Positions 52,939 through 61,066 of a DNA stretch of 64,000 nt are shown here, piece after piece (the stretch's first letter is position 1; each line of letters starts with the position of its first letter). The DNA lies in contig NZ_CP123387.1 of the NCBI RefSeq assembly GCF_040409955.1, positions 62,001 through 126,000 on the forward strand, in the 5' to 3' direction. Source of the DNA: Salipiger sp. H15 (GTDB taxonomy: Bacteria; Pseudomonadota; Alphaproteobacteria; Rhodobacterales; Rhodobacteraceae). The position numbers and the translations under genes are program-made. Under the pieces are notes generated by a model, which worked only from the letters and a program-made list of their open reading frames with translations, was not told where the DNA came from and made no database searches.

Positions 52939-53065
52939 GGCGCCCTGATACCGCGCCGCCCGCCCGCCGGGAATAGCGCCACGGCGGGCGCCCGCATTTG
53001 ACCGCAAGATCGTGCAACGCGCCGGGCCGCGGATCGCCTAGCAGTCGCGGCAAAGGAGCCGACAC

Positions 53066-53926
53066 ATGAACACCCCCCTGCTATTCGCCGCCACCGTCCT
53101 CATCTGGGGCACCACCTGGATCGCCATCGCCGCGCAGGTCGGCGAGATCCCGGTCACCGTGTCGATCTTCTACCGCTTCGCGCTGGCGGGGCTGCTGATG
53201 CTGGCCGGGCTCGCGGCCTTCGGGCGGCTGCGCCGTCCCGCCGCCTGGCGCTTCGTGGTGGTGCAGGCGCTCTGCCTCTTCTGCCTGAACTTCGTCGGGC
53301 TCTACTCGGCGACGCGGCTCATCCCCTCGGGCCTCGTCTCGGTGATCTTCTCGCTCGCCTCGATCTTCAACGCGATCAACGCGCGGGTCTTCTTCGGCGA
53401 GCGGATCAGCCGGCAGACCGTGCTCGCCGGCACGCTCGGGGTCGGCGGGCTGGTGCTGCTCTTCTGGCACGATCTCGCGGTGGCGCTCGATCCGGCGACG
53501 CTGCGCGGCATCGGCTGGGCGGTGCTCGGCACGGCCTTCTTCTCCTGGGGCAACATGGCCTCGCGGCAGAACGCCCGGCTGGGCGTGACGCCGGTGACCG
53601 CCAACGCCTGGGGCATGGGGATCGGCGCGCTCTGCCTGCTGGGGATCCTGCTCGCCACGCGCCAGCCGCTCGGGGTGCCGCAGGGCGGCGGCTACTGGCT
53701 GGCGCTGGCCTACCTCGCGATTGTCGGCTCGATCGCCGGCTTCACCGCCTACCTCGTGCTGGTGGGGCGCATCGGCTCGGCCCGCGCGGGCTATGCGACC
53801 GTGCTCTTTCCCATCGTCGCGCTCTCGGCCTCGACGATCTTCGAGGGCTACCAGTGGACGCCGCTGGCGATCGCCGGGCTGCTGCTCGCCTGCCTCGGCA
53901 ACCTCGTGATGTTCCGCGCGCGCTAA
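53066..53926 (+). CDS. EamA-family (DMT superfamily) transporter
   Basis: A 286-residue, ten-helix carrier: LLFAATVLIWGTTWIAIAAQVGEIPVTVSIFYRFALAG, LIPSGLVSVIFSLASIFNAINARVFFGERIS, and in the second half GSIAGFTAYLVLVGRIGSARAGYATVLFPIVALSASTIFEGY. It resembles the YddG/RhtA metabolite exporters. AAAGGAG lies before the ATG. Divergent from the AraC regulator and convergent, across a hairpin, with the TRAP operon. Confidence 0.9.
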   Translation: MNTPLLFAATVLIWGTTWIAIAAQVGEIPVTVSIFYRFALAGLLMLAGLAAFGRLRRPAAWRFVVVQALCLFCLNFVGLYSATRLIPSGLVSVIFSLASIFNAINARVFFGERISRQTVLAGTLGVGGLVLLFWHDLAVALDPATLRGIGWAVLGTAFFSWGNMASRQNARLGVTPVTANAWGMGIGALCLLGILLATRQPLGVPQGGGYWLALAYLAIVGSIAGFTAYLVLVGRIGSARAGYATVLFPIVALSASTIFEGYQWTPLAIAGLLLACLGNLVMFRAR

Positions 53927-53931
53927 GGCAA

Positions 53932-53956
53932 CGGGGAGGCGCGGCCCGCGCCTCCC
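53932..53956. terminator. Bidirectional hairpin terminator between EamA and dctM genes
   Basis: Perfect 11-bp inverted repeat GGGGAGGCGCG / CGCGCCTCCCC with a 3-nt loop, a few bases after the EamA stop and before the convergent dctM stop. No T-run. Confidence 0.7.
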
Positions 53957-53964
53957 CCGAGAAC

Positions 53965-55257
53965 TCACATCGAGTTGGGCAGGAACAGCACCAGCCCCGG
54001 CACGAGGATCAGGATCGCCAGCCGCAGCAGGTCGACCAGCACGAAGGGCATCACCCCGCGGAAGATCGTGGCGAGCCCGACGTTCCGCGCGATGCTGTTG
54101 ATCACGAAGACGTTCATCCCGATCGGCGGGGTGATCAGCCCCAACTCCACCGTCATCACGATGATGATGCCGAACCAGATCGGGTCGAAGCCGAGCTGGG
54201 TGATCACCGGGAAGACGATCGGCACCATCAGGATGATCATCGCCATGGCGTCGAGGAAGCAGCCCAGCACCACGAACAGCACCATGATCAGCACCAGCGT
54301 GCCGTAGCGCCCGAGCCCGAGCTCGATCAGCAGCCGGGTCATGTTCTGCGGCACCTGCGTCACGGCAAGGAAGTAGCCGAAGAGGATCGCCCCGATCAGG
54401 ATGGTGTAGATCGCCACCGAGGTGCGCAGCGCCCCGACGAGGCAGTCGAGCAGCGAGGCCGCCCCGAGCCGTCCGCGCGCGAAGCCGATCGCCGCGGTCA
54501 GCACCGCCCCCACCGCCGCCGCCTCGGTCGCCGTCGCGATGCCGAGGTAGATGGTCACGATCACCGCGCCGAAGAGCAGCGCCACCGCCCAGACATCGCG
54601 CAGCGCCCGCAGCGCCTCGCCGATGCGGAAGGGCGCGCCCGCGGGCAGGCGCGGCCCGTACCAGAAGCGCACGGTCAGCATGTACATCAGCACCGCCAGC
54701 AGGCCGGGCAGGACCCCGGCAATGAAGAGGCTGCCGATGTCCTGCTCGGTGATGTAGCCGTAGACCGCCAGCACCACCGAGGGCGGGATGAGGATGCCAA
54801 GCGTGCCGCCCGCCGCGATCACCCCGGTCGCCACGTCGTCGCCGTAGCCGGCGCGCTTCATCTCGGGATAGGCGATGTCGGTCATCGTGGCGGCCGTCGC
54901 CACCGACGAGCCGCAGATCGCCGCGAAGCCGGCGCAGGCCCCGACCGTGGCGATGCCGAGCCCGCCGCGGAACGAGCCGAGCGTGGCGTTGGCCGCGCGG
55001 AAGAGCTCGCGGCTCATGCCCGAGCGGGTCGCCAGCACGCCCATCAGCACGAAGAACGGGATCAGCGTCAGGTTGAAGTCGGTCACCGTGCGCAGCGGCG
55101 AGGTGGCGAGCAGGTTCAGCGCCGGTTTCAGCCCGGTCACCATGCCGAAGCCGCCGACCCCGACGATGCCCATGGCGATGCCGATCGGCACGCGGATCAG
55201 CATCAGCAGGAACAGCACGACGAAGCCGCCCGCCGCGATCAGGTCGCGTTCAGTCAT
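53965..55257 (-). CDS. dctM: TRAP transporter large permease (DctM)
   Basis: A 430-residue DctM protein: GACAGFAAICGSSVATAATMTDIAYPEMKRAGYG, GTLGILIPPSVVLAVYGYITEQDIGSLFIAG, IATATEAAAVGAVLTAAIGF and ELGLITPPIGMNVFVIN. Normal length and topology. It overlaps dctQ by 8 bp. The substrate is not known, but the downstream-acting acyl-CoA ligase gene on the same transcript suggests an organic acid. Confidence 0.95.
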   Translation of the reverse strand: MTERDLIAAGGFVVLFLLMLIRVPIGIAMGIVGVGGFGMVTGLKPALNLLATSPLRTVTDFNLTLIPFFVLMGVLATRSGMSRELFRAANATLGSFRGGLGIATVGACAGFAAICGSSVATAATMTDIAYPEMKRAGYGDDVATGVIAAGGTLGILIPPSVVLAVYGYITEQDIGSLFIAGVLPGLLAVLMYMLTVRFWYGPRLPAGAPFRIGEALRALRDVWAVALLFGAVIVTIYLGIATATEAAAVGAVLTAAIGFARGRLGAASLLDCLVGALRTSVAIYTILIGAILFGYFLAVTQVPQNMTRLLIELGLGRYGTLVLIMVLFVVLGCFLDAMAMIILMVPIVFPVITQLGFDPIWFGIIIVMTVELGLITPPIGMNVFVINSIARNVGLATIFRGVMPFVLVDLLRLAILILVPGLVLFLPNSM

Positions 55258-55810
55258 TCTTGCCTTCCTTGGCCCGGTTGTCCTGCGCCCGGTCTTCCTC
55301 GGGCGGTGTTTCGTGGCCTTCGAGCCCCTCGCCATGGCGCCAGATGCGCCAGAGCCGGAGCGTGGTGGTGAAGAGCGCCGCGATGAGCCCCAGCAGGATC
55401 GCGGCGAGGAAGGGCCAGTGCGGGATGCGCAGGTCCATGGTGACCTCGCCGCCGCCGAGCTGCGACAGCACCCGCGCGCCCATCTTCCACACCAGCACCC
55501 CGGTGAAGCCGAGCAGGATCGCCCAGGCGGCAAGGTCCATCCAGCGCCGCAGCGCCGGCCCGACCGCCTGCGCCAGCAGGTCCACCTTGATGTGGCTGCC
55601 GCGGTAGCCGAGCGAGGCAAAGCCCCAGATCACGGCGATCGCCAGCGTCAGCCGCGAGATGTCGAAGGAATCCGGCAGCGGCGCGGCAAAGAGATACCGC
55701 CCCACCGCCGAGACGAAGATGAGCAGCGTGACGAGCCCGAGCATCACCGCGGCGGTTCGCTCCACCCACAGGATCACTTGGTCCGCCGAGCCGTGTCGTT
55801 GCCGTGTCAT
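55250..55810 (-). CDS. dctQ: TRAP transporter small permease (DctQ)
   Basis: A 186-residue, four-helix subunit: VERTAAVMLGLVTLLIFVSAVGRYLFAAPLPDSFDISRL, GFASLGYRGSHIKVDLLAQ (the GxHIxVDLL motif is diagnostic) and a hydrophilic C-terminal tail rich in Glu/Lys (EGHETPPEEDRAQDN), longer than usual. A hairpin at 55827-55848 separates it from dctP. Confidence 0.93.
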   Translation of the reverse strand: MTRQRHGSADQVILWVERTAAVMLGLVTLLIFVSAVGRYLFAAPLPDSFDISRLTLAIAVIWGFASLGYRGSHIKVDLLAQAVGPALRRWMDLAAWAILLGFTGVLVWKMGARVLSQLGGGEVTMDLRIPHWPFLAAILLGLIAALFTTTLRLWRIWRHGEGLEGHETPPEEDRAQDNRAKEGKND

Positions 55811-55826
55811 GGCGCCTCGCGTGTTG

Positions 55827-55848
55827 GGGGGAGCGCAGGCGCTCCCCC
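55827..55848 (-). promoter_or_regulatory. Intercistronic GC-rich hairpin downstream of dctP
   Basis: Perfect 10-bp inverted repeat (GGGGGAGCGC at 55827-55836, GCGCTCCCCC at 55839-55848) with a 2-nt loop, 8 nt after the dctP stop and before dctQ. Third instance of the same arrangement in this window. Confidence 0.65.
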
Positions 55849-55856
55849 GGTTGGCC

Positions 55857-56876
55857 TCACTTGTAGAGCACGCCGTTGGCGTCGAGCGCCGCGCGCAGCC
55901 CCTCGAGGATCGGCTCGGGATCGGAGCCCGCGGCGGTCACGTCCGCCTTCCACGCCTCGAGCGTCGGCACCGCAGCCTCGCGCCAGAGCGCGACCTCCTC
56001 GGCGGTGGGGGTGTAGACCGTGTGCTCGGGGTTGCTCAGGATCTCCTCGCGCACGCCCTTGTCGTAGACAGCCCAGCCTTCCGAGAACTTCTTCGACCAT
56101 TCCGGCGTGCAATGCGCGTCGATCACCGCCTTCTGCTCGGCACTCAGCCCGCCGTAGCTGTCGTTGTTGAACAGCAGCACCTGCGCCGAGAGGTAGAGCG
56201 GCATGTCGTTGTGGAACTTGGTCTCCTCGGCGACATTGAACACCTTCATCGCCTCGTAGGGGAAGGTCACCGCGTCGGCGGTGCCGCGCGCCAGCGCCTC
56301 GCGCGCCTCGGGGGCGGGCACCTGCACCGAGGCGCCGCCGAGCGAGGCGACGAAGCGCGCCATGGTGGAATGCGCCGGGCGCACGTTCAGCCCCTTCACG
56401 TCGGCCGGGACCTTGATCTCGGTCTTGCCGTGGAAGCGGCCGGGCTCGTGCGGGTTGACGAGGCAGAAGTGGACGTCGCCCATCTCCTTCGCGGCATAGT
56501 CGCCCGCGTACCATTCATGGATCGCCTTGGCGGCGTTCGGCCCGTCGGTGGCAAGGAAGGGCACGCCCACCAGCTCGTAGATCGGGAAGCGGCCGGCATT
56601 GTAGCCGGGGTTCACGTAGCCGATGTCGGCGATGCCGTCGCGGGTCATGTCATAGTGATCCGGCGCCGCGCCAAGCTGCTGGGCCGGAAACACCTCGAAC
56701 TTGATGGTGCCGCCCGAGTCCGCGGTGATCGAATCCATCCACTCCTGCATGCCGGTCTGCGGCACGGCGTGCTGCGGCGGCAGCCAGTGGGCCAGCCGCA
56801 GCGTCACCTCCTGCGCCTGCGCGCAGGTGGTCCCGAGGGCGAGCAGGGCCGCCGCTCCGATGGTCAGTGTCTTCAT
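55857..56876 (-). CDS. dctP: TRAP transporter periplasmic solute-binding protein (DctP)
   Basis: A 339-residue binding protein with a signal peptide (TLTIGAAALLALGTTCAQAQEV). DctP-type landmarks: LRLAHWLPPQHAVPQTGMQEWMDSI, IKFEVFPAQQLGAAPDHYDM, DVKGLNVRPAH (conserved Arg region for ligand carboxylate) and ADAVTFPYEAM. It precedes the permease genes and follows an SDR gene 39 bp upstream. A carboxylic acid is the probable cargo. Confidence 0.93.
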   Translation of the reverse strand: MKTLTIGAAALLALGTTCAQAQEVTLRLAHWLPPQHAVPQTGMQEWMDSITADSGGTIKFEVFPAQQLGAAPDHYDMTRDGIADIGYVNPGYNAGRFPIYELVGVPFLATDGPNAAKAIHEWYAGDYAAKEMGDVHFCLVNPHEPGRFHGKTEIKVPADVKGLNVRPAHSTMARFVASLGGASVQVPAPEAREALARGTADAVTFPYEAMKVFNVAEETKFHNDMPLYLSAQVLLFNNDSYGGLSAEQKAVIDAHCTPEWSKKFSEGWAVYDKGVREEILSNPEHTVYTPTAEEVALWREAAVPTLEAWKADVTAAGSDPEPILEGLRAALDANGVLYK

Positions 56877-56915
56877 GGTCTTCCTCCCTAAAAGAGCCCG
56901 GTGTTCCCCGGGCCG

Positions 56916-57818
56916 TCAGTCCGTTTCGATCCCCACCGATTGCAGGGATCCGGCGAGTGCTCCTCCGAGCGCGCCGGCGATGCCGTCCGCGCTCCACCCG
57001 CCGTTGGTAATCTCATGCGCGGCCTCGACCGGATGCGCCCAGAGGCTGAGCCGGTCGCCGCCGATGCCGATGCATTGCCCGGTGACCGCGCCCGAGGCCG
57101 CCGAGGCAAGGTAGACGACCAGCGGCGCCACGTCCTCCGGCCCGCCGATCCCCATCCGCTGCCGCGCGTCCGCGTCCAGCGCCTCGCCGCGCGCCGCCTG
57201 TTCGGTCAGCCCGGCGAGCGCCGGAATGGTGGCGGTCATCGCGGTCAGCGCCGCGGGCACCACGGCATTGACCGTGACCCCGGCGCGGGCGAGCTCCATC
57301 GACCAGGTGCGCGCCATGGCGGCGATCCCGGCCTTGGCGGCGGAATAGGCGGTCTGGCCGAAGTTGCCGCGCTGCCCGGCGATCGAGGACATCAGGATCA
57401 GCCGCCCCCCCTGCCCCGCCGCGCGCCAGTGCGTCGCGGCGGCACGGGCGCAGGTGAAGCTGCCGCGCAGATGCGTGGCGATCACCGCGTCGAAATCCTC
57501 GTCGCTGGTGTTCCACAGCACCCGGTCGCGCAGGATGCCGGCGTTGCAGACGAAGGCGTCGAGCCGCCCGAACCGATCGAGCGCCGCCTGCACGCAGGCC
57601 TCGGCCGCCTCCGCCGTGCCGATGGCGGCAACGCAAGGCACGGCGCGCGGGCCGATCTCGGCCGCCACCGCCTCCGCGGCCCCGGCGCCTATGTCGTTGA
57701 CCACCACCGAGGCGCCCGCCGCGGCCAGCGCCAGCGCCGTGGCGCGGCCGATGCCCTGCCCCGCGCCGGTGACCACCGCGACGCGCCCGTCCAGCCGGAT
57801 CCCGCCTGCCCCGCTCAT
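56916..57818 (-). CDS. Short-chain dehydrogenase/reductase (3-hydroxyacyl-CoA dehydrogenase-like)
   Basis: A 300-residue SDR: VTGAGQGIGRATALALA (TGxxxGIG cofactor loop), CNAGILRDRVLWNTSDEDFD, catalytic Ser in LILMSSIAGQRGN and YxxxK in TAYSAAKAG. The segment NAGILRDR is typical of MFE-2/HSD17B4 and BadH-like hydroxyacyl-CoA dehydrogenases. A C-terminal ~45-residue extension follows the SDR core. It overlaps the enoyl-CoA hydratase gene by ATGA, so it should oxidise the hydroxyacyl-CoA that enzyme makes. Confidence 0.9.
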   Translation of the reverse strand: MSGAGGIRLDGRVAVVTGAGQGIGRATALALAAAGASVVVNDIGAGAAEAVAAEIGPRAVPCVAAIGTAEAAEACVQAALDRFGRLDAFVCNAGILRDRVLWNTSDEDFDAVIATHLRGSFTCARAAATHWRAAGQGGRLILMSSIAGQRGNFGQTAYSAAKAGIAAMARTWSMELARAGVTVNAVVPAALTAMTATIPALAGLTEQAARGEALDADARQRMGIGGPEDVAPLVVYLASAASGAVTGQCIGIGGDRLSLWAHPVEAAHEITNGGWSADGIAGALGGALAGSLQSVGIETD

Positions 57819-58627
57819 CGCCCGACGAACCTCGGGCGGCGTTTCTCCATGAAGGCGCGCGGCCCCTCGCGCGCGTCCTCCGAGGCCATGACGATGCGCT
57901 TGGCCTCGTCCTCCATGGCAAAGCCCTCGTCCAGCGGCAGGCCGGAACTGCCCAGCACCACCCGCTTGATCTCGCGCAGCGAGACCGGTCCGTTCGCCGC
58001 CAGCACCTCGGCCATCTCGAAGGCCCGCGCCAGCACCTCGCCCTGCGGCACCACGCGGTTGACCAGCCCGAGCGCATGGGCGCGGGCGGCGTCGATCGTG
58101 CCGCCGGTGAGCAGCAGCTCCATGGCGACCGGCTCGGGGATCTGGCGGGCAAGCCGCACCAGTGCCCCGGCAAAGGGAATGACCCCGCGCCGCGCCTCGG
58201 GCAGGCCGAAGACAGCGTCTTCCGAGGCGATGCGCAGATCCGTGCCCAGCATGGTCTCCATCCCGCCGGCAAGGCAGAGCCCGTTGATCGCGGCGATCAC
58301 CGGCTTGGCGGGCACGTTGCGGCGCAGCGCCGAGCGGTCCTGCACCTCGGGGTCATTCAGGAAGCGCCGGTCCCAGTCATCCTCGGGTGCGCGGTCGCCC
58401 GAGAGCAGCGGCAGCGTCCGCCCCAGATCCCCGCCCGCGCAGAAGGCGAGGTCCCCCGCCCCGGTCAGGATCGCCACGCGCAGAGCGTCATCGGCGTCGA
58501 AGGCGGCGAAGGCATCGGCGAGCCGGCAGGCCATCTCGGGCGAGATGGCGTTGCGCACCGCCGGCCGGTTCAGCGTCAGCAGCAGCACCGGGCCGCGGCG
58601 TTCCTCGATCAGGTGGGGCGCGCTCAT
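57815..58627 (-). CDS. Enoyl-CoA hydratase/isomerase family protein
   Basis: A 270-residue crotonase: LTLNRPAVRNAISPEMACRLADAF, GDLAFCAGGDLGRTL (oxyanion-hole loop), NGLCLAGGMETMLGTDLRIASEDAVFGLPEARRGVIP with both catalytic Glu positions (ETML and PEARR). It should hydrate the double bond of an acyl-CoA. It is flanked by, and overlaps, acyl-CoA ligase and SDR genes (ATGA at both ends), giving an activation-hydration-oxidation series. Confidence 0.92.
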   Translation of the reverse strand: MSAPHLIEERRGPVLLLTLNRPAVRNAISPEMACRLADAFAAFDADDALRVAILTGAGDLAFCAGGDLGRTLPLLSGDRAPEDDWDRRFLNDPEVQDRSALRRNVPAKPVIAAINGLCLAGGMETMLGTDLRIASEDAVFGLPEARRGVIPFAGALVRLARQIPEPVAMELLLTGGTIDAARAHALGLVNRVVPQGEVLARAFEMAEVLAANGPVSLREIKRVVLGSSGLPLDEGFAMEDEAKRIVMASEDAREGPRAFMEKRRPRFVGR

Positions 58628-60321
58628 GCGGTGGCATCCTTCTGCAGCATCTCTCCGGCCATCGTCCTCAGGTCGACCTTGCGCACCTTGCCGTTGGCCG
58701 TCTTCGGCGTCGCCTCGATGAAGGCGATGTGGCGCGGCACCTTGTGGCGGGCGATCCGCGCCCGGCACCAGTCGCGCAGCGCCCCCGCCTCCAGCCCCTG
58801 CCCGGCACGCAGCACGACGAAGGCAAAGATCTCCTCGCCGAACTCCGGGTCGGGCACGCCGACCACCTGCGCCTCGGCGATAGCGGGGTGCTGCATCAGC
58901 CAGTCCTCGATCTCGGCGGGGTAGATGTTCTCGCCGCCGCGGATCAGCATGTCCTTGATCCGGCCGAGGATGCGCAGGTGGCCCTCGGCGTCCATGGCGG
59001 CGAGATCGCCGCTCTTCAGCCAGCCATCAGCGCTCAAGGTTTCGCGCGTCTGCGCGGGCATGTCGAAATAGCCCGCGGTCACGAGGAAGCCGCGGATCTG
59101 CAGCTCGCCCTCGCGGCCGACGGGCCGGGTCTCGCCGCTCTCGGGATCGACGATGCGGATCTCGACATGCGGCAGCGGCACGCCCGCCGTCAGCACCCGC
59201 TGCCCGAGCGGTTCCGAGGGCTCGGTCTGGGTGATGATCGGGCTGCATTCGGTCATGCCCATGATGATCACCGGCTCGCAGCCGATCCGCGCGTGCAACT
59301 CGAGCATCAGCTGCGGCGGGATCGAGGTGCCGCCCGTGTAGGCGATGCGCCAGCGCGACAGGTCGCGCCCCCCGGCCAGCAGCCGCGGGTCCTGCAGCAG
59401 GCGGATGTACATGGTGGGCACGCCGTTGGTGACCGTGCCGCCGTGGCGCTCGATCAGGTCGAGCATCCGCTCGGCGTCGAAATCGGCCATGACGACGAGG
59501 CACCCCCCGGCGGCGAGCATCCCCATGACGTTGCACACGCAGCCCGCCGTGTGAAAGAGCGGCATGGCCGAGACCATCACGTCGGTCTCGCGGTAGCCCG
59601 CGCGCGCCGCCGCCAGCAGCGCGTTGTTGATCGTGCCGCGGTGGGTCAGCATCGCGCCCTTGGGCTTGCCGGTGGTGCCCGAGGTGAACTGGATCTGCAG
59701 CACGTCCCCCGGGCGGACCGCCTCCGCCACCTTGGCCAGCGCCGCGTCGCTCACCTCCGGCGCGGCGGCGCACAGCGCGTCGAAGGGCAGCGCGCCGGGG
59801 ATCGCGGCCGCGCCGAGCCGCACGACGAGGCGCAGGTCGGGATAGTCCGCGCCCGCGGGCCGTCCGCCGTCGAGCCCCGGCAGCATCTGCGCCAGCATCG
59901 CCCCGAGGTCGAAGCCCCGGAAGCTGCCCGCCGCGAACAGCGCCGAGACCCGCGCCTGGCGCAGCAGGTAGTCAAGCTCGCCCTGCCGGAACGACGGGTT
60001 CACCGTCACCAGCACCGCCCCGATCCGCCCCAGCGCGTATTCGAGCAGCACCCATTCGGGACAGTTCGCCGACATGACCGCAACCCGCTCGCCCGGCGCG
60101 ACGCCGCGCGCCAGCAGCGCCTTCGAAAGCTCCGTCACCCGCGCGTCAAGCTGCGCGTAGGTCCAGCTTGCAAGGAACCCGGCTTCGTCGAAGATGAGCG
60201 CGGCGCGCTCCGGCAAGGCCGCCGCCCGCTCGGCCAGCAGCGCCCCGAGCACCGTCTCGCGCAGCGGCGCGCCGGACACGTCCGGCAGCCAGTGCGCCTC
60301 CCCTGTGGCGGCCATTCCCAT
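58624..60321 (-). CDS. AMP-binding acyl-CoA ligase (fatty/aryl acid:CoA ligase)
   Basis: A 565-residue adenylate-forming enzyme: P-loop-like LQIQFTSGTTGKPKGA, YTGGTSIPPQLMLELH, GMTECSPIITQT, GWLKSGDLAAMDAEGHLRILGRIKDMLIRGGENIYPAEIED, and C-terminal ETPKTANGKVRKVDLR-type end with the catalytic Lys. It activates a carboxylic acid with ATP and CoA. It is first gene of the TRAP/beta-oxidation operon, divergent from marR, and would act on the imported acid. Chain length or aromatic nature cannot be read from sequence. Confidence 0.92.
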   Translation of the reverse strand: MGMAATGEAHWLPDVSGAPLRETVLGALLAERAAALPERAALIFDEAGFLASWTYAQLDARVTELSKALLARGVAPGERVAVMSANCPEWVLLEYALGRIGAVLVTVNPSFRQGELDYLLRQARVSALFAAGSFRGFDLGAMLAQMLPGLDGGRPAGADYPDLRLVVRLGAAAIPGALPFDALCAAAPEVSDAALAKVAEAVRPGDVLQIQFTSGTTGKPKGAMLTHRGTINNALLAAARAGYRETDVMVSAMPLFHTAGCVCNVMGMLAAGGCLVVMADFDAERMLDLIERHGGTVTNGVPTMYIRLLQDPRLLAGGRDLSRWRIAYTGGTSIPPQLMLELHARIGCEPVIIMGMTECSPIITQTEPSEPLGQRVLTAGVPLPHVEIRIVDPESGETRPVGREGELQIRGFLVTAGYFDMPAQTRETLSADGWLKSGDLAAMDAEGHLRILGRIKDMLIRGGENIYPAEIEDWLMQHPAIAEAQVVGVPDPEFGEEIFAFVVLRAGQGLEAGALRDWCRARIARHKVPRHIAFIEATPKTANGKVRKVDLRTMAGEMLQKDATA

Positions 60322-60350
60322 CGACGCGTTCCTCCTCCGAGTCGACTATG

Positions 60351-60367
60351 CATGGACGAGGTCCATG
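60351..60367. promoter_or_regulatory. Palindromic candidate MarR operator
   Basis: CATGGAC-GAG-GTCCATG is a perfect 7-bp inverted repeat with a 3-bp centre, midway between the acyl-CoA ligase start and marR. A second small dyad AACAG-AA-CTGTT lies at 60381-60392. Size and position fit a MarR dimer site acting on both promoters. Confidence 0.6.
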
Positions 60368-60426
60368 AGGTACTGTACGTAACAGAACTGTTCGAAGTAA
60401 AACAAAATCTGCGAGAGGGTGCGACC

Positions 60427-60885
60427 ATGGGCGAAGGGGAAGACATCCAGCCGCGTCTCGACGCCGGCGAGGCCGAGGCGACGCTCGGCTACAAGCTGCG
60501 CCTCGCGCAGATCCTCGCCTTCCGCGGCTTCGAGCAGCGCCTCACCGACTATGGCCGCGCGCCGCGCTACCTTGGCCTGCTGCAGGTGATCCGCACCCAT
60601 CCCGGCCAGCCGCAGAGCCGCATCGCCGAGGCGGTGGCCCTGCCCCGCTCGAGCTTCGTGACCATCCTCGACCAGCTCTCCGCCGACGGGCTGATCGAGC
60701 GCCGCCCGTCTGGCTTCGACCGCCGGGTCAACGGCATCTGGCTGACCCCGGCTGGCGAGGAGGTGGTGGCGCAGCTCATGCAGGAGGCGCAGCGCTACGA
60801 GGCCGAGATGACCCGCGGCATGACCGAGGACGAGATCGCCTGCGGCCTGCGCGTGCTGCAGAGGCTCATCGACAACCTCTCCTGA
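60427..60885 (+). CDS. MarR-family transcriptional regulator
   Basis: A 152-residue winged-helix regulator: LGYKLRLAQILAFRGFEQRL, QSRIAEAVALPRSSFVTILDQLSADGLIERRPSGFDRRVNGIWLTPAGEEVV. MarR proteins of this type often respond to acyl-CoA thioesters of aromatic or cyclic acids (for example CouR, BadR). It is divergent from the acyl-CoA ligase/TRAP operon. Start chosen at 60427, preceded by GAGAGGG; an upstream in-frame ATG at about 60352 would add residues not typical of the family. Confidence 0.92.
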   Translation: MGEGEDIQPRLDAGEAEATLGYKLRLAQILAFRGFEQRLTDYGRAPRYLGLLQVIRTHPGQPQSRIAEAVALPRSSFVTILDQLSADGLIERRPSGFDRRVNGIWLTPAGEEVVAQLMQEAQRYEAEMTRGMTEDEIACGLRVLQRLIDNLS

Positions 60886-61066
60886 CGCCATCCCGCCGGG
60901 GCGCGCCCGCGCATCGGCCGGGGCGCGCCGGTGCAAAAACGCAGGTCCGATTGCGCCTTGCGCCACGCGGCACACGCGCCTACCAAGCGGGGGTCCCCCT
61001 GTGCGCGGCCCCGGCTCCTGTTGTCCGGCCCGGTGCCGTCCCGCCCGACTTCAAGAGATTGCGACC

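Noticed and set aside
60897..60929. Direct repeat CCGGGGCGCGCC, 21 bp apart, after marR
   Set aside because: Both copies contain the palindrome GGCGCGCC, so this may be only a weak terminator stem in GC-rich DNA; too little to claim a regulatory repeat.
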